From Rhodothermia bacterium (GTDB lineage: Bacteria; Bacteroidota; Rhodothermia; Balneolales; Balneolaceae), in NCBI GenBank assembly GCA_030427885.1, contig JAUICM010000001.1, positions 558,001-622,000 of the forward strand: a stretch of DNA of 64,000 bases, written 5' to 3'. Positions 8,221-17,081 of this stretch are shown piece after piece. Position 1 is the stretch's first letter, and each line of letters opens with the position of its first letter. The position numbers were made by a program, and so were the translations under genes. A model generated the notes under the pieces. It worked only from the letters and a program-made list of their open reading frames with translations. It was not told the origin of the DNA and did no database searches.

Positions 8221-8787
8221 ATGAAACTATTTGTATTCCCAGCCGTGACTCTGATAGCACTTGCAACACTATTTATGTTTGAGTCGTCTTCTTCACAGGA
8301 ATTACTAACTAACCATAACCATGCCATAGCACATCGACCCACTACTATGGATACAATACCAGATAACTTTCCTTTTCAAAAAACGGAGGCTGAGTGGAGA
8401 GAAATTCTCACGCCTGCACAATTTCGAATACTGCGTAAAAAAGGAACTGAGTTCCCTTACGTGAATGAATATCACGACAGCAATAAAGACGGGATCTATG
8501 TTTGTGCCGGTTGCGGTCAGATTCTATATGATTCCAAAAACAAGTATAAAAGTGGTACCGGGTGGCCAAGTTTCTGGAAACCTATAAATGACAGCCTTGT
8601 TGTTGAATTAGAGGATAATAGTTTATTCATGACCAGAACTGAGATCGTTTGTTCTAATTGTGGCGGACACCTTGGTCATGTTTTTGATGATGGCCCCAAT
8701 CCCACCGGATTGCGTTATTGCATGAATTCAGCAGCACTCAAGCTTGTTGATCGTGACAAAGCACATCAACAATTAAAAAAAGATTGA
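8221..8787 (+). CDS. msrB: Exported methionine-R-sulfoxide reductase
   Basis: 188 residues. An N-terminal hydrophobic segment (about 4-20) followed by a polar linker indicates export or anchoring in the envelope. MsrB motifs follow: zinc-binding cysteine pairs C95/C98 (VCAGCG) and C144/C147 (CSNCGGHLGH), the GTGWPSFW loop near 113-119, and catalytic C167 in RYCMNS. It reduces the R-epimer of methionine sulfoxide in oxidised proteins, here probably periplasmic ones. It stands alone and is closed by a strong terminator at 8812-8836. Confidence 0.95.
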   Translation: MKLFVFPAVTLIALATLFMFESSSSQELLTNHNHAIAHRPTTMDTIPDNFPFQKTEAEWREILTPAQFRILRKKGTEFPYVNEYHDSNKDGIYVCAGCGQILYDSKNKYKSGTGWPSFWKPINDSLVVELEDNSLFMTRTEIVCSNCGGHLGHVFDDGPNPTGLRYCMNSAALKLVDRDKAHQQLKKD

Positions 8788-8811
8788 TTAGTATAGAAAG
8801 CTTGATACTTT

Positions 8812-8836
8812 AAGGCGCCTGATTGGCGCCTTTTTT
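8812..8836 (+). terminator. Rho-independent terminator after msrB
   Basis: Perfect GGCGCC (8814-8819) and GGCGCC (8825-8830) arms, extended by AA/TT, with a 5-base loop and six Ts. It ends msrB transcription 25 bases after the stop. Confidence 0.92.
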
Positions 8837-8847
8837 ATTTAACTAAT

Positions 8848-9387
8848 ATGTATAAAATGTCAGACAAAGCCACGATCCTGAAAAAAGCGGAGTTCAATCC
8901 TAAACTGAAAACATATCTTGTTATTTACACTCTGTTTGTTTTATTCACAACTGTAATTGGGATATTATTTATTCCCTTCTGGGCAGTTTTGGCTCCCATC
9001 TTTACCCGAAAATACTATGACCGGCTTGAATGTGAATTAACTACCAGATCACTCAGATTTAAAAAAGGGTTTATTTTTCTAACTGAAAAAACCATCCCAC
9101 TTGATAAGATCCAGGATCTAACATTTAAAGAAGGCCCATTGCTTAAAAAACTTGGACTAAGCATTCTTAAGATTGAAACTGCTGGTAACTCTGCTCAGGC
9201 ATCTGCAGACCTCACACTCATTGGTATTGTTAATGCTCATGAATTCAGGTCTATGGTGTTCGATCAAAGAGATAAAGTAACAGATAATCAATCTGGTTCA
9301 TCTTCATCAGAAAATGAATCAATGACTGAGATACTTAGTGATATCAGAGATTCATTGAATAGGATCGAAAAACATTTATCTGAATAA
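8848..9387 (+). CDS. Membrane PH-domain (bPH2/DUF304) protein
   Basis: 179 residues. Two close hydrophobic helices (about 25-52) precede a bacterial PH-like domain. Its hallmark segment is LECELTTRSLRFKKGF, then IPLDKIQDLTFKEGPL, and LSILKIETAG. The tail is polar and ends in a short coiled coil (SDIRDSLNRIEKHL). DUF304 proteins are membrane proteins of mostly unknown function. A second in-frame ATG lies at 8857 and would remove three residues. The stop overlaps the start of the CPBP protease gene by one base, indicating translational coupling. Confidence 0.8.
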   Translation: MYKMSDKATILKKAEFNPKLKTYLVIYTLFVLFTTVIGILFIPFWAVLAPIFTRKYYDRLECELTTRSLRFKKGFIFLTEKTIPLDKIQDLTFKEGPLLKKLGLSILKIETAGNSAQASADLTLIGIVNAHEFRSMVFDQRDKVTDNQSGSSSSENESMTEILSDIRDSLNRIEKHLSE

Positions 9388-10241
9388 TGAGATCAAGTAT
9401 TAATAAATATCCAATAACTTCATTTGTTGTTATTAATTATCTGATATCATGGACATTCCTTTACCCATGTTACCAGTTAATAATGAATGCTGAAGATGGT
9501 GAATTTCCTCTTCTTGCTCTTATTGGTTTTATCGGTGCTTACGGCCCTTCTATTGCTGCATTAATCATTGTGGGTACTCAAAATGGGGTAAAAGGTATAA
9601 AAGATCTGTTTAGAAAATTTTTGATTTGGAAGGTCAAACCACTTTGGTATATCTCAATCCTTATTCTTCCCTTATTCATTTATGGATTATCGATTGCATT
9701 AGTTGCAGGGAACACTGTGATCGGAGATCCGGATTACTGGGCATTTTGGAAGTCCATCGCTCCTTTTTATTTACTGGCACTTCCCTTCGGACCTCTTGGT
9801 GAAGAACTCGGTTGGAGAGGTTATTTATTGCCTGAACTACTGAAGAAATATGATATATGGCAGAGTAGTTTCATTCTTGGAATCATTTGGACTGTATGGC
9901 ATACAGCTTCTTTTACGTTTCCTGGAGCTGCCATTCCCTCTGTGCTTGAAGTAAGTCTTTGGACCTTGTTTCTTTACTTGCTCAACATTTTATCAGAGAC
10001 TCTCCTTATGACATACTTCTTTCTTAAAACGAAAGGTAGTGTACTCATTGCAGTGATCCTTCATGCTTCTTTTAATGCATGTTCAAATATCATTCTTACT
10101 GCCGTACCTCAAATTGAAAATAATGTTGAGGTACGAGAGCAAGTTTATATTGTAAATATTGCAATCACTTTATTGGTCTCTGTCATCCTATTAGCAAAAG
10201 AAGCTGCAAACAGAAAGGTCAATGTGGACAATATTAACTAG
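9387..10241 (+). CDS. CPBP-family intramembrane metalloprotease
   Basis: 284 residues with about eight transmembrane helices. CPBP (Abi/CAAX prenyl protease-like) motifs are present: motif 1 EELGWRGYLLP with E139, E140 and R144; motif 2 WTVWHTASF with H172; and a third histidine region LHASFNA near 237. This predicts an inner-membrane glutamic/metal protease. Substrates in bacteria are rarely known; some members give bacteriocin immunity. The start overlaps the PH-domain gene by one base. Its last 8 bases overlap the convergent symporter gene. Confidence 0.9.
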   Translation: MRSSINKYPITSFVVINYLISWTFLYPCYQLIMNAEDGEFPLLALIGFIGAYGPSIAALIIVGTQNGVKGIKDLFRKFLIWKVKPLWYISILILPLFIYGLSIALVAGNTVIGDPDYWAFWKSIAPFYLLALPFGPLGEELGWRGYLLPELLKKYDIWQSSFILGIIWTVWHTASFTFPGAAIPSVLEVSLWTLFLYLLNILSETLLMTYFFLKTKGSVLIAVILHASFNACSNIILTAVPQIENNVEVREQVYIVNIAITLLVSVILLAKEAANRKVNVDNIN

Positions 10242-11724
10242 CTGCCTTTCCAGCTATGATCTTCTTGTTAAAGAACCAAACCAATACCAATGCAATGAGC
10301 CATTGACCAATTACCGTTGCAACTGAAAAAGGATCAAAGGGATTATACCAGCTGTCAGGGGCATACTCAGCTGCACTTAAATACATCCACCACACTAACA
10401 GGGTTATCACTTCTACCGGTACTACATATTTTATGATGATCTCCCACCATCCTCCCAATTTGGTTTTACTTTCGTCAGTGTTAACCAGATCAGTTCTGAA
10501 TTTCGTAGTTCCATAACTGATCACTGCATAAGATATAAAAGCACCAGAAACCATAAGACCTACGCCCCATACGAAATCCTGGTTAGCAAAAAATGTAAGG
10601 TTCAAAGCAGATGGGATTCCAAAAGCGAATCCAGCAACACAAATAAATATTGTGGCTTTTTTTCGACTCATACCTGCATCCACAAAAACTTTAACCGCTA
10701 ATTCGATCATTGAGATCAATGAACTGAAGGCCGCGAACGTAAGTCCCAGGAAGAACAACACTGAAAAGATCCCTCCTCCAGCCATAGTTGCAAAAAGCTG
10801 AGGCATCCAAATAAATGTGAGTCCGGTACCGGCAGGACCTGATGTTTTCATAACATCAAGTATCTGGCTGTCAGACATAGTAGAACCGAGTGTTCCAAAA
10901 ACAGTTGAGAAAATAATAACTGCAGCCAGCAATGATACCATATTGTTACCAACTCCAGTCTGGAAGGCACTTATTGTCACATCATCCTTTTTGCGCATAT
11001 AAGCAGCGTAAGTTAGTATCAGCCCCCAGGCGGCTCCGGTGTCCCATGCATTTTGCGTAAGAGCTTCCAACCAGATCTTAGGGTCTTTGAGTGTACTCCA
11101 GTCTGGCGTGAAGAGATATTCAATACCAGCACCACTTCCTTCAAGGCTTAAAGCTTTTACGAGGGAAGCGATCAATACAAGTAAAAGGGAGGGAATAAGG
11201 ATCTTATTAACCTTTTCAATTGAAGAGATTCCACGGATGACAATAATTCCACCCATAACCATGATGACAAAGTGGAATAGCACAGGCAATCCTGAACCAT
11301 GAAAATTATCCCATATCATAGTTGCCTGATCCAGGTTTCCTGGCAGTGTATTTGTTACAGATTCTATAAGGTAGTACAAACACCATCCGGCAACCACACT
11401 GTAGTAAAACATGATGGCAGTAGCTACAAAACCAATAAAACCGCCCATCCAGCCTTTTTTCTCTCCGATAAGATCTGAAATCGAACCAATCACACCCTTT
11501 CTGGCATTTCTACCAATCCCGTATTCTGCTATAATAAGCGGTATGGACCATAAAATGAGAAAGCACAACCAGGCTACAAGAAAAGCACCGGCTCCCTCTT
11601 CTCCACCATTTTGGGCTGCTATTCTGGGGAATCGCCAGATATTACCTGTTCCAATTGCAATCCCGAGAACACTCAGGATCAGCCCTAATTTCGATGAAAA
11701 TCTTTCTTGTGAATCAGCCGCCAT
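10234..11724 (-). CDS. Sodium:neurotransmitter symporter-family (NSS) transporter
   Basis: 496 residues with about 11-12 transmembrane helices. The LeuT-fold NSS signature appears at once: GIAIGTGNIWRFPRIAAQNGG around residues 19-39, which forms the unwound TM1 substrate and Na+ site. Other family blocks are GTGLTFIWMPQLF and the TM8 region FAAFSSLISMIEL. It imports a small amino acid or amine together with Na+. The substrate cannot be read from the sequence. It is convergent with the CPBP gene (8-base overlap) and divergent from the DUF2723 gene across a 175-bp spacer. Confidence 0.93.
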   Translation of the reverse strand: MAADSQERFSSKLGLILSVLGIAIGTGNIWRFPRIAAQNGGEEGAGAFLVAWLCFLILWSIPLIIAEYGIGRNARKGVIGSISDLIGEKKGWMGGFIGFVATAIMFYYSVVAGWCLYYLIESVTNTLPGNLDQATMIWDNFHGSGLPVLFHFVIMVMGGIIVIRGISSIEKVNKILIPSLLLVLIASLVKALSLEGSGAGIEYLFTPDWSTLKDPKIWLEALTQNAWDTGAAWGLILTYAAYMRKKDDVTISAFQTGVGNNMVSLLAAVIIFSTVFGTLGSTMSDSQILDVMKTSGPAGTGLTFIWMPQLFATMAGGGIFSVLFFLGLTFAAFSSLISMIELAVKVFVDAGMSRKKATIFICVAGFAFGIPSALNLTFFANQDFVWGVGLMVSGAFISYAVISYGTTKFRTDLVNTDESKTKLGGWWEIIIKYVVPVEVITLLVWWMYLSAAEYAPDSWYNPFDPFSVATVIGQWLIALVLVWFFNKKIIAGKAAS

Positions 11725-11801
11725 GCAAATAAATGTTAATTAGAAAATAGGTTGAGAATATCTTCGTTTATGTGCTCAATTGCTTTGTAAATTTACCTTG
11801 T

Positions 11802-11818
11802 TCTATTTTGAATAGAAT
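11802..11818. promoter_or_regulatory. Perfect dyad in a divergent intergenic spacer
   Basis: TTCTATT-TTG-AATAGAA is a perfect 7-bp dyad with a 3-base centre, lying between the divergent NSS transporter and the DUF2723 gene. Its length and position fit an operator. A second short palindrome (GCCT...AGGC, about 11826-11841) follows. No regulator gene is adjacent. Confidence 0.4.
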
Positions 11819-11899
11819 CAGGCTATGCCTATAATTGCAGGCCTATCATAAAGGTAAAATACGACTATCCAAAACTTTTTCAGCCCGGATACTAAATAC

Positions 11900-14881
11900 A
11901 TGTTTTCAGATCACAAAACGACGAATAAATACCTCGCTCTTTTAACGTTCTTTACGTCACTGATTATATACTCTTTAACGCTTGCGCCAACAGCCAGTTT
12001 CTGGGATGCCGGGGAATTTATTGCGGTAGCTCACGGTCTCCAGGTTAACCACCCTCCCGGAGCTCCTTTATATTCCATCCTTGGCCGTGTGGTGTCCATG
12101 TTTATGCCCACAGAATATGTTGCTTTGAGTATAAACTTTCTGAGTGGCTTAGCTTCCGCCTTCACCATCATGTTCCTATACCTCATTATTGTGCGTTTAG
12201 TACGTGAATTCAGGGGTGAACCTGATGAAATGTCTCTTGTTGACAAGATCGGGATGTACGGCGGTGGTTTGGTTGGAGCATTAACTTTTGCCGTAACCGA
12301 TACTTTCTGGTTTAACGCTGTTGAAGCTGAAGTGTATGCCATGTCGATGTTCTTCACAGCTATTGTGGTGTGGCTTGCTCTGAAATGGAGTGAGAACCAT
12401 GATAAAGAGTTTAATGAACGCTGGTTAGTATTGATCGCCTACATGTTCGGTTTGGCAATCGGGGTTCACTTGCTGAACTTGTTAGCCATCTTCTTTGTGG
12501 CTCTAATCGTATATTTCAAGAAGAAAGATTTTGCATTGCTCTCTTTTGTGATCATGGGGGCTGTCGCAGTTGTGAGTTTCCTCCTTGTATATCCATTTAC
12601 CATTCAGACATTGCCTGACTGGTCTTCTAAAATTGGTGATGCTACTTATGGCCTCATTGGCCCGATGACCTTCATATTTTTGTTTATTCTGGCAATCGCA
12701 TGGGGAATTTGGTACACCCACAAACATAAGCACCGACTCGCTAACATCGCTTTAATCAGTTATGCAATGATCATGATCGGATATTCTTCTTATTCAGTGA
12801 TCATGATCCGCTCTATTGCTAACCCTCCTATTGATGAGAACGACCCTGAAACGGTTGAGGCCTTTGTAAAATACCTCAAACGGGAACAGTATGGTGACAC
12901 ACCCATCTTCAAGGGAAGAAATTATGACAATGCCACCGGGCGTGTCGATAATAACGCAGATGCTTTATTTCCAAGACGATATTCTCAGGATCCTCGTCAT
13001 GTTCAGTATTACAGCCGTTACGATAGTGATTGGGATTATTTCTGGGACTACCAGGTCAATCATATGTACATCAGATACTTCAACTGGAACTTTATTGGGC
13101 GACAATCTGATATCCAGGATACTGGATGGTATTCGGGATTTGATAAAGCTAAATATCCCGATAACAGGGCCAGTAACGCGTATTACTTCATACCTTTTTT
13201 ACTGGGTTTATTCGGTTTGATATTCCATTTTACGTCCGACTGGAGGCGGGCTTTAGCAATTCTGGCACTATTCCTCGTTACCGGGGTAGCCATTATTATA
13301 TTTCTGAACCAGCCGCCTTATCAACCTCGTGAACGTGATTATGCTTATGTAGGCTCCTTCTTTGCCTTCTCCGTTTGGATTGGACTTGGTGTAACAGGAA
13401 TAATCGAACTCCTGAAAGGATACTTTAAAGAGAACTCAACAATCTCATATGCGGTAGTAGCCCTTTGCCTGATCGGTTCACCGATGCTGATGGGATATCA
13501 AAACTGGGATGATCATGACCGGAGTGACCGTTATGTAGCCCCGGACTATGCAAAGAACTTGTTAAATTCCCTTGCTCCAAATGCTATTGTATTTACTAAT
13601 GGGGATAATGACACCTTTCCTCTTTGGTATGCTCAGGAAGTTGAAGGTGTGAGAACAGATGTCAGAATTGTTTGTTTAAGCTTATTAAACACCGACTGGT
13701 ATATAAAACAGTTGAAAAAACAATGGTCTCATGAATCTGCTCCACTCCCCATCAATCTGAGTGATGAAGAGATCGACCGGATCTCAGGCAAGATTGACCA
13801 ATGGAAACCCCAAACCTTCGAATTACCGGTAAATAAAGAAATGCTTAAAAAAGCATTCTCTGAAGATTATGACTATAAAGAAGCTATAGGCGTTAAGCCA
13901 GACACTTCACTTGAAGTACTTCAGTCGGGAACCGATTTCGAGATGCCCGTTGATTCATTGGACGATGTATTTAAATGGACGGTTCAGGGTCGCCTCTACG
14001 GGAAAGATCAGCAAGGTAACGAAGTGCGCTATATGCAGGTGCAGGACCTCATGATCGTTGAGTTGATCAAATCCAATAACTGGTTGCGCCCTATATATTT
14101 CGCAAATACAGTTTCCAATGAGAGTTTACTGGGATTACAGGATTATTTCCGAACTGAAGGTAAAGCGTATCGTATCATTCCAAAGAAAATGGAATCAAAA
14201 TACCAGGGAGTGATCGAACCCAAAATTATGGAGAAAAGGTTCGATAAATTCGAATTCAATGAATGGAATAATCCAGATGTTTACTTCGATGAGAATATTC
14301 GACGAATGCTAACTAATTACCGCTACAACTTCCTTCAGCTTTCTGAGACTTTTCAGGATAGAGGCATGACAGACAGTGCTGCATACTGGCTGAAATTTTC
14401 CGAAGAAAAGATCCCTTTCAGGAAGGATGAAGAGAATTATAATCTTCAGGCGCTGTTTGCAGTTAATTACTCGCGAATAGGTTTTAATGAAGATGCCGGA
14501 AGAGTAGCTTCCGATGTAAAACCTAAAGTGATGTTCGAGTTCAATAACATCATAACACGTTTCAAAAATGCTGAATCGGAATTCATGGATCTGAATGATC
14601 AATATGAAGCAGCACGAAGAAATGGAGACGTAGGAAAGCAACGAGAACTTCGAACGAAACTGAATTCCTCCTATCAGCGTAGCCAGAACATCATTAATTC
14701 ACTAATGCAGACACGACAGTATCTGGTATTGACGCAGCATGCATTATTTAAAGCTGGTCGTACAGAGGAAGCAGAAGAAATGACAAATACTGTAAATCAG
14801 GAAATAATTGGTACACAGGTACCCCCTATTCCTGAAGATGAACAGGCAAGTGAAAATGAAGTTCGCAGATACGGCTTTTAA
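11900..14881 (+). CDS. DUF2723 / GT117-type membrane glycosyltransferase
   Basis: 993 residues. The N-terminal half has about ten transmembrane helices and carries the DUF2723 signature near the start (LAPTASFWDAGEFIAVAHG, then VNHPPGAPLYSILGR). A catalytic Asp/Glu pair is expected in the first loop, as in GT-C glycosyltransferases. From about residue 540 a soluble domain begins (TNGDNDTFPLWYAQEVEGV), ending in helical, TPR-like sequence rich in E and R. The family is related to eukaryotic TMEM260 O-mannosyltransferase. In this phylum it is a conserved large membrane enzyme, probably acting on exported proteins. It is likely monocistronic. Confidence 0.9.
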   Translation: MFSDHKTTNKYLALLTFFTSLIIYSLTLAPTASFWDAGEFIAVAHGLQVNHPPGAPLYSILGRVVSMFMPTEYVALSINFLSGLASAFTIMFLYLIIVRLVREFRGEPDEMSLVDKIGMYGGGLVGALTFAVTDTFWFNAVEAEVYAMSMFFTAIVVWLALKWSENHDKEFNERWLVLIAYMFGLAIGVHLLNLLAIFFVALIVYFKKKDFALLSFVIMGAVAVVSFLLVYPFTIQTLPDWSSKIGDATYGLIGPMTFIFLFILAIAWGIWYTHKHKHRLANIALISYAMIMIGYSSYSVIMIRSIANPPIDENDPETVEAFVKYLKREQYGDTPIFKGRNYDNATGRVDNNADALFPRRYSQDPRHVQYYSRYDSDWDYFWDYQVNHMYIRYFNWNFIGRQSDIQDTGWYSGFDKAKYPDNRASNAYYFIPFLLGLFGLIFHFTSDWRRALAILALFLVTGVAIIIFLNQPPYQPRERDYAYVGSFFAFSVWIGLGVTGIIELLKGYFKENSTISYAVVALCLIGSPMLMGYQNWDDHDRSDRYVAPDYAKNLLNSLAPNAIVFTNGDNDTFPLWYAQEVEGVRTDVRIVCLSLLNTDWYIKQLKKQWSHESAPLPINLSDEEIDRISGKIDQWKPQTFELPVNKEMLKKAFSEDYDYKEAIGVKPDTSLEVLQSGTDFEMPVDSLDDVFKWTVQGRLYGKDQQGNEVRYMQVQDLMIVELIKSNNWLRPIYFANTVSNESLLGLQDYFRTEGKAYRIIPKKMESKYQGVIEPKIMEKRFDKFEFNEWNNPDVYFDENIRRMLTNYRYNFLQLSETFQDRGMTDSAAYWLKFSEEKIPFRKDEENYNLQALFAVNYSRIGFNEDAGRVASDVKPKVMFEFNNIITRFKNAESEFMDLNDQYEAARRNGDVGKQRELRTKLNSSYQRSQNIINSLMQTRQYLVLTQHALFKAGRTEEAEEMTNTVNQEIIGTQVPPIPEDEQASENEVRRYGF

Positions 14882-14895
14882 ATTATATTTTTTAA

Positions 14896-14920
14896 CTGGC
14901 TGAATTGTATATTCAGCCAG
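14896..14920 (+). terminator. Hairpin after the DUF2723 gene (weak terminator)
   Basis: CTGGCTGAAT (14896-14905) and ATTCAGCCAG (14911-14920) are perfect 10-bp arms with a 5-base loop, 15 bases after the stop codon. The following T-tract is poor (CTTAGCTTTT), so termination may be partial. It lies 16 bases before the next ATG. Confidence 0.6.
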
Positions 14921-14935
14921 CTTAGCTTTTAAGAT

Positions 14936-15382
14936 ATGATACACCAGTTTACAAAAGAGAATATCACCACCATCGGAAAAGTTCTGGGTTCAACCCCAAA
15001 ACCACTTGGCGACGATGTTTTCCGGATAGAAGTAAAAAACGAAGAAGAAAACCGCAAGCTTGCACTAGAGATCCATTTGGGGCTCGAGGCTAATGGTGAG
15101 CAAATGAATATGGTTTCAGTTTATTCCTATAATACCTTTCTTCAGCTTCATAACTGTACTGCGTTTGTAGCCAGTGATATGCTGCAGCAAGTTACCTTTT
15201 TTGGTAAGTCAGGTACTAAGACATCCGGCCTCATTGTTGAAAAAGCTGCCGGTTGCAGTCTTTACGCCAATGTGGATGAAGCCCTGACATCCGGAGACTT
15301 CACTGCATTGCCTGAAGACCTGATGATGTGCGGTATCGCTTTATCGCTAACAGAGTCTATGGATGATGACTTCAGCTTTTAA
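14936..15382 (+). CDS. Hypothetical cytoplasmic protein upstream of ybeY
   Basis: 148 residues with no membrane segment or signal peptide. No family is recognised. Three cysteines are spread through it (NCTAF, AGCSL, MMCGI) without a metal-binding spacing. The C-terminus is acidic (ESMDDDFSF). Its stop is 8 bases before the ybeY start, so they are co-transcribed, and the sequence reads as a compact globular fold. A role near rRNA maturation would be guesswork. Confidence 0.6.
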   Translation: MIHQFTKENITTIGKVLGSTPKPLGDDVFRIEVKNEEENRKLALEIHLGLEANGEQMNMVSVYSYNTFLQLHNCTAFVASDMLQQVTFFGKSGTKTSGLIVEKAAGCSLYANVDEALTSGDFTALPEDLMMCGIALSLTESMDDDFSF

Positions 15383-15390
15383 AAGCTGTC

Positions 15391-15831
15391 ATGGAACCTG
15401 AACATTCCCCTTTACAGATATTCAATACAAGCGGACTCGATCTTCCCTTTAAGAATGATGAGGCCGCTTTTTTATTAGATGTGGTTTCAAAAGATCAGAA
15501 CTGTCTCTACTCTTTTGTGGAATTGGTTTTTGTTGATGAACCGGAGATCATCCGTATTAATAAAGAATTCCTGGATCGGGATTATGTAACAGATATCATC
15601 TCATTCAGATATGATGAGGACGAGTCTAATCAAGAGATCGAAGGGACATTATATTGTTGTGCACAAAGAATAGCCGAGCAGTCGAAAGAATTTGCTGATT
15701 CCGAAAGACAAGAATTTCTAAGAGTGTTTGTACACGGGTTGATCCATCTTATCGGCTATGATGATCAAACTCCGGAAGAGAAATCAGAAATGACCCGCTT
15801 AGAGAATAAATATCTGTCCGTTTTGGGTTGA
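15391..15831 (+). CDS. ybeY: Endoribonuclease YbeY, rRNA maturation
   Basis: 146 residues. Conserved blocks are NKEFLDRDYVTDIISF (the N-x3-R-x2-D-x-TD(V/I)-SF motif) and the metal site HGLIHLIGYDD. The metal ligands are H115, H119 and D125. In proteobacterial YbeY the third position is His; Asp there is normal in the Bacteroidota side of the tree. YbeY processes the 3' end of 16S rRNA and takes part in 70S quality control. It lies 8 bases after the hypothetical gene and about 50 bases before the DUF445 gene. Confidence 0.93.
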   Translation: MEPEHSPLQIFNTSGLDLPFKNDEAAFLLDVVSKDQNCLYSFVELVFVDEPEIIRINKEFLDRDYVTDIISFRYDEDESNQEIEGTLYCCAQRIAEQSKEFADSERQEFLRVFVHGLIHLIGYDDQTPEEKSEMTRLENKYLSVLG

Positions 15832-15881
15832 ACATTTTTTTGAGATTCAGCTCAAACTTTTAGACGTTTCAGCCGTAGTGG

Positions 15882-17033
15882 ATGCGCATAATGAAGGGCG
15901 AAGAAAAGAAACAAAATATCATCAAAGAACGGAGCAAGGCCTACGCAACTCAGTTGTGGAATCTGATAAGTGTTCAGATTGAGCGACAAACTGCGGTAAC
16001 GGAATCGAATCAGGATCGTTTGCCTCCTTTGCGTCATGAATCGAAGCACAAGTGGTTTATAAAGCTATTGTTCTTCTTTCCTGTATTTCTGTTGATAGGT
16101 TTTGTGACCTCATTCTTTTGGGATTTTGATGGACTCTCATCTCAATTTTTTGGCTATGAGTTAGAATTCAATGGTCTGCTTCGAATATTGAGTATCAGTG
16201 GGCTTATCGGGTTCCTTACAAATTGGCTGGCCATTAAAATGTTATTTCGCCCTACACACCGCCGACCAATTCTGGGACAAGGATTGATCCCTGCTCAAAA
16301 AGACCGGATATCTTACCGACTTGCTCGTGCCGTTTCCGAAGATCTTATTAATCCAGATATCATTAAGAAAAAGATCCAGGAATCTCAGGCCATCACCAAA
16401 TACAGAGAGAAAGCAACAGGTTATATAAAAAATATTATTGATGACCCTGGGTTCAGAGGTGATCTCAAAAAACTCGCTGTGAGTTATGTGGATGAAATGA
16501 TCGCTGATCCAAAAGTTAGAGCATCTATTGCAAATACACTCATAGAACAAATCGAGGGTGCTATTGAGCAAAATTCATTCGAGCGTGTTGCTCTTAAAGC
16601 GTACAGTTTCCTTAAAGGTCAGGAAATGCAGGATCTGGTGGAAGACGCACTGATAAAGTTACCCGGTGGCGTCGAAAAAGGGCTCGATAAAATGGATGAC
16701 TTCCTTGATCGTCTGCCCGAAAGAATCGAAGAAAACAGCGGTGCTATTGAAGATGTGGTTACTTCCCTGCTATACAAACTGATCAACCAATTAGATGTTC
16801 ATGCTTTAGTTGAGGACAATCTCAGACAATACGACGAAAAACGCCTCGAAATACTTATCAAAAATGCCAGCAACGATCAGCTTCAGTACATCCAGTATCT
16901 TGGAGCGGTTCTGGGAACCTTGGGTGGCTTTATAATCTGGAAGCCTATTGCCAGTCTGATCATCCTTTCATCCATTATCATCCTAACTCTTTCCCTTGAT
17001 TATTTACTGATCCGGCTAGGCACTTCAGAATGA
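15882..17033 (+). CDS. DUF445 family membrane protein
   Basis: 383 residues. A polar N-terminus (about 1-55) is followed by two helices (about 57-77 and 93-113) and the DUF445 hallmark GLIGFLTNWLAIKMLFRP, with LGQGLIPAQKDRI following. A long helical, amphipathic middle comes next, then two closing helices (about 335-375). Related proteins include YheB/YjiN; the function is unknown. A second ATG three codons in (15891) is an equally possible start. It probably follows ybeY in the same transcript. Confidence 0.85.
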   Translation: MRIMKGEEKKQNIIKERSKAYATQLWNLISVQIERQTAVTESNQDRLPPLRHESKHKWFIKLLFFFPVFLLIGFVTSFFWDFDGLSSQFFGYELEFNGLLRILSISGLIGFLTNWLAIKMLFRPTHRRPILGQGLIPAQKDRISYRLARAVSEDLINPDIIKKKIQESQAITKYREKATGYIKNIIDDPGFRGDLKKLAVSYVDEMIADPKVRASIANTLIEQIEGAIEQNSFERVALKAYSFLKGQEMQDLVEDALIKLPGGVEKGLDKMDDFLDRLPERIEENSGAIEDVVTSLLYKLINQLDVHALVEDNLRQYDEKRLEILIKNASNDQLQYIQYLGAVLGTLGGFIIWKPIASLIILSSIIILTLSLDYLLIRLGTSE

Positions 17034-17081
17034 TATTATTACCTTATTTGATCTTTAGGATCAATAAAATGAAATATCATT

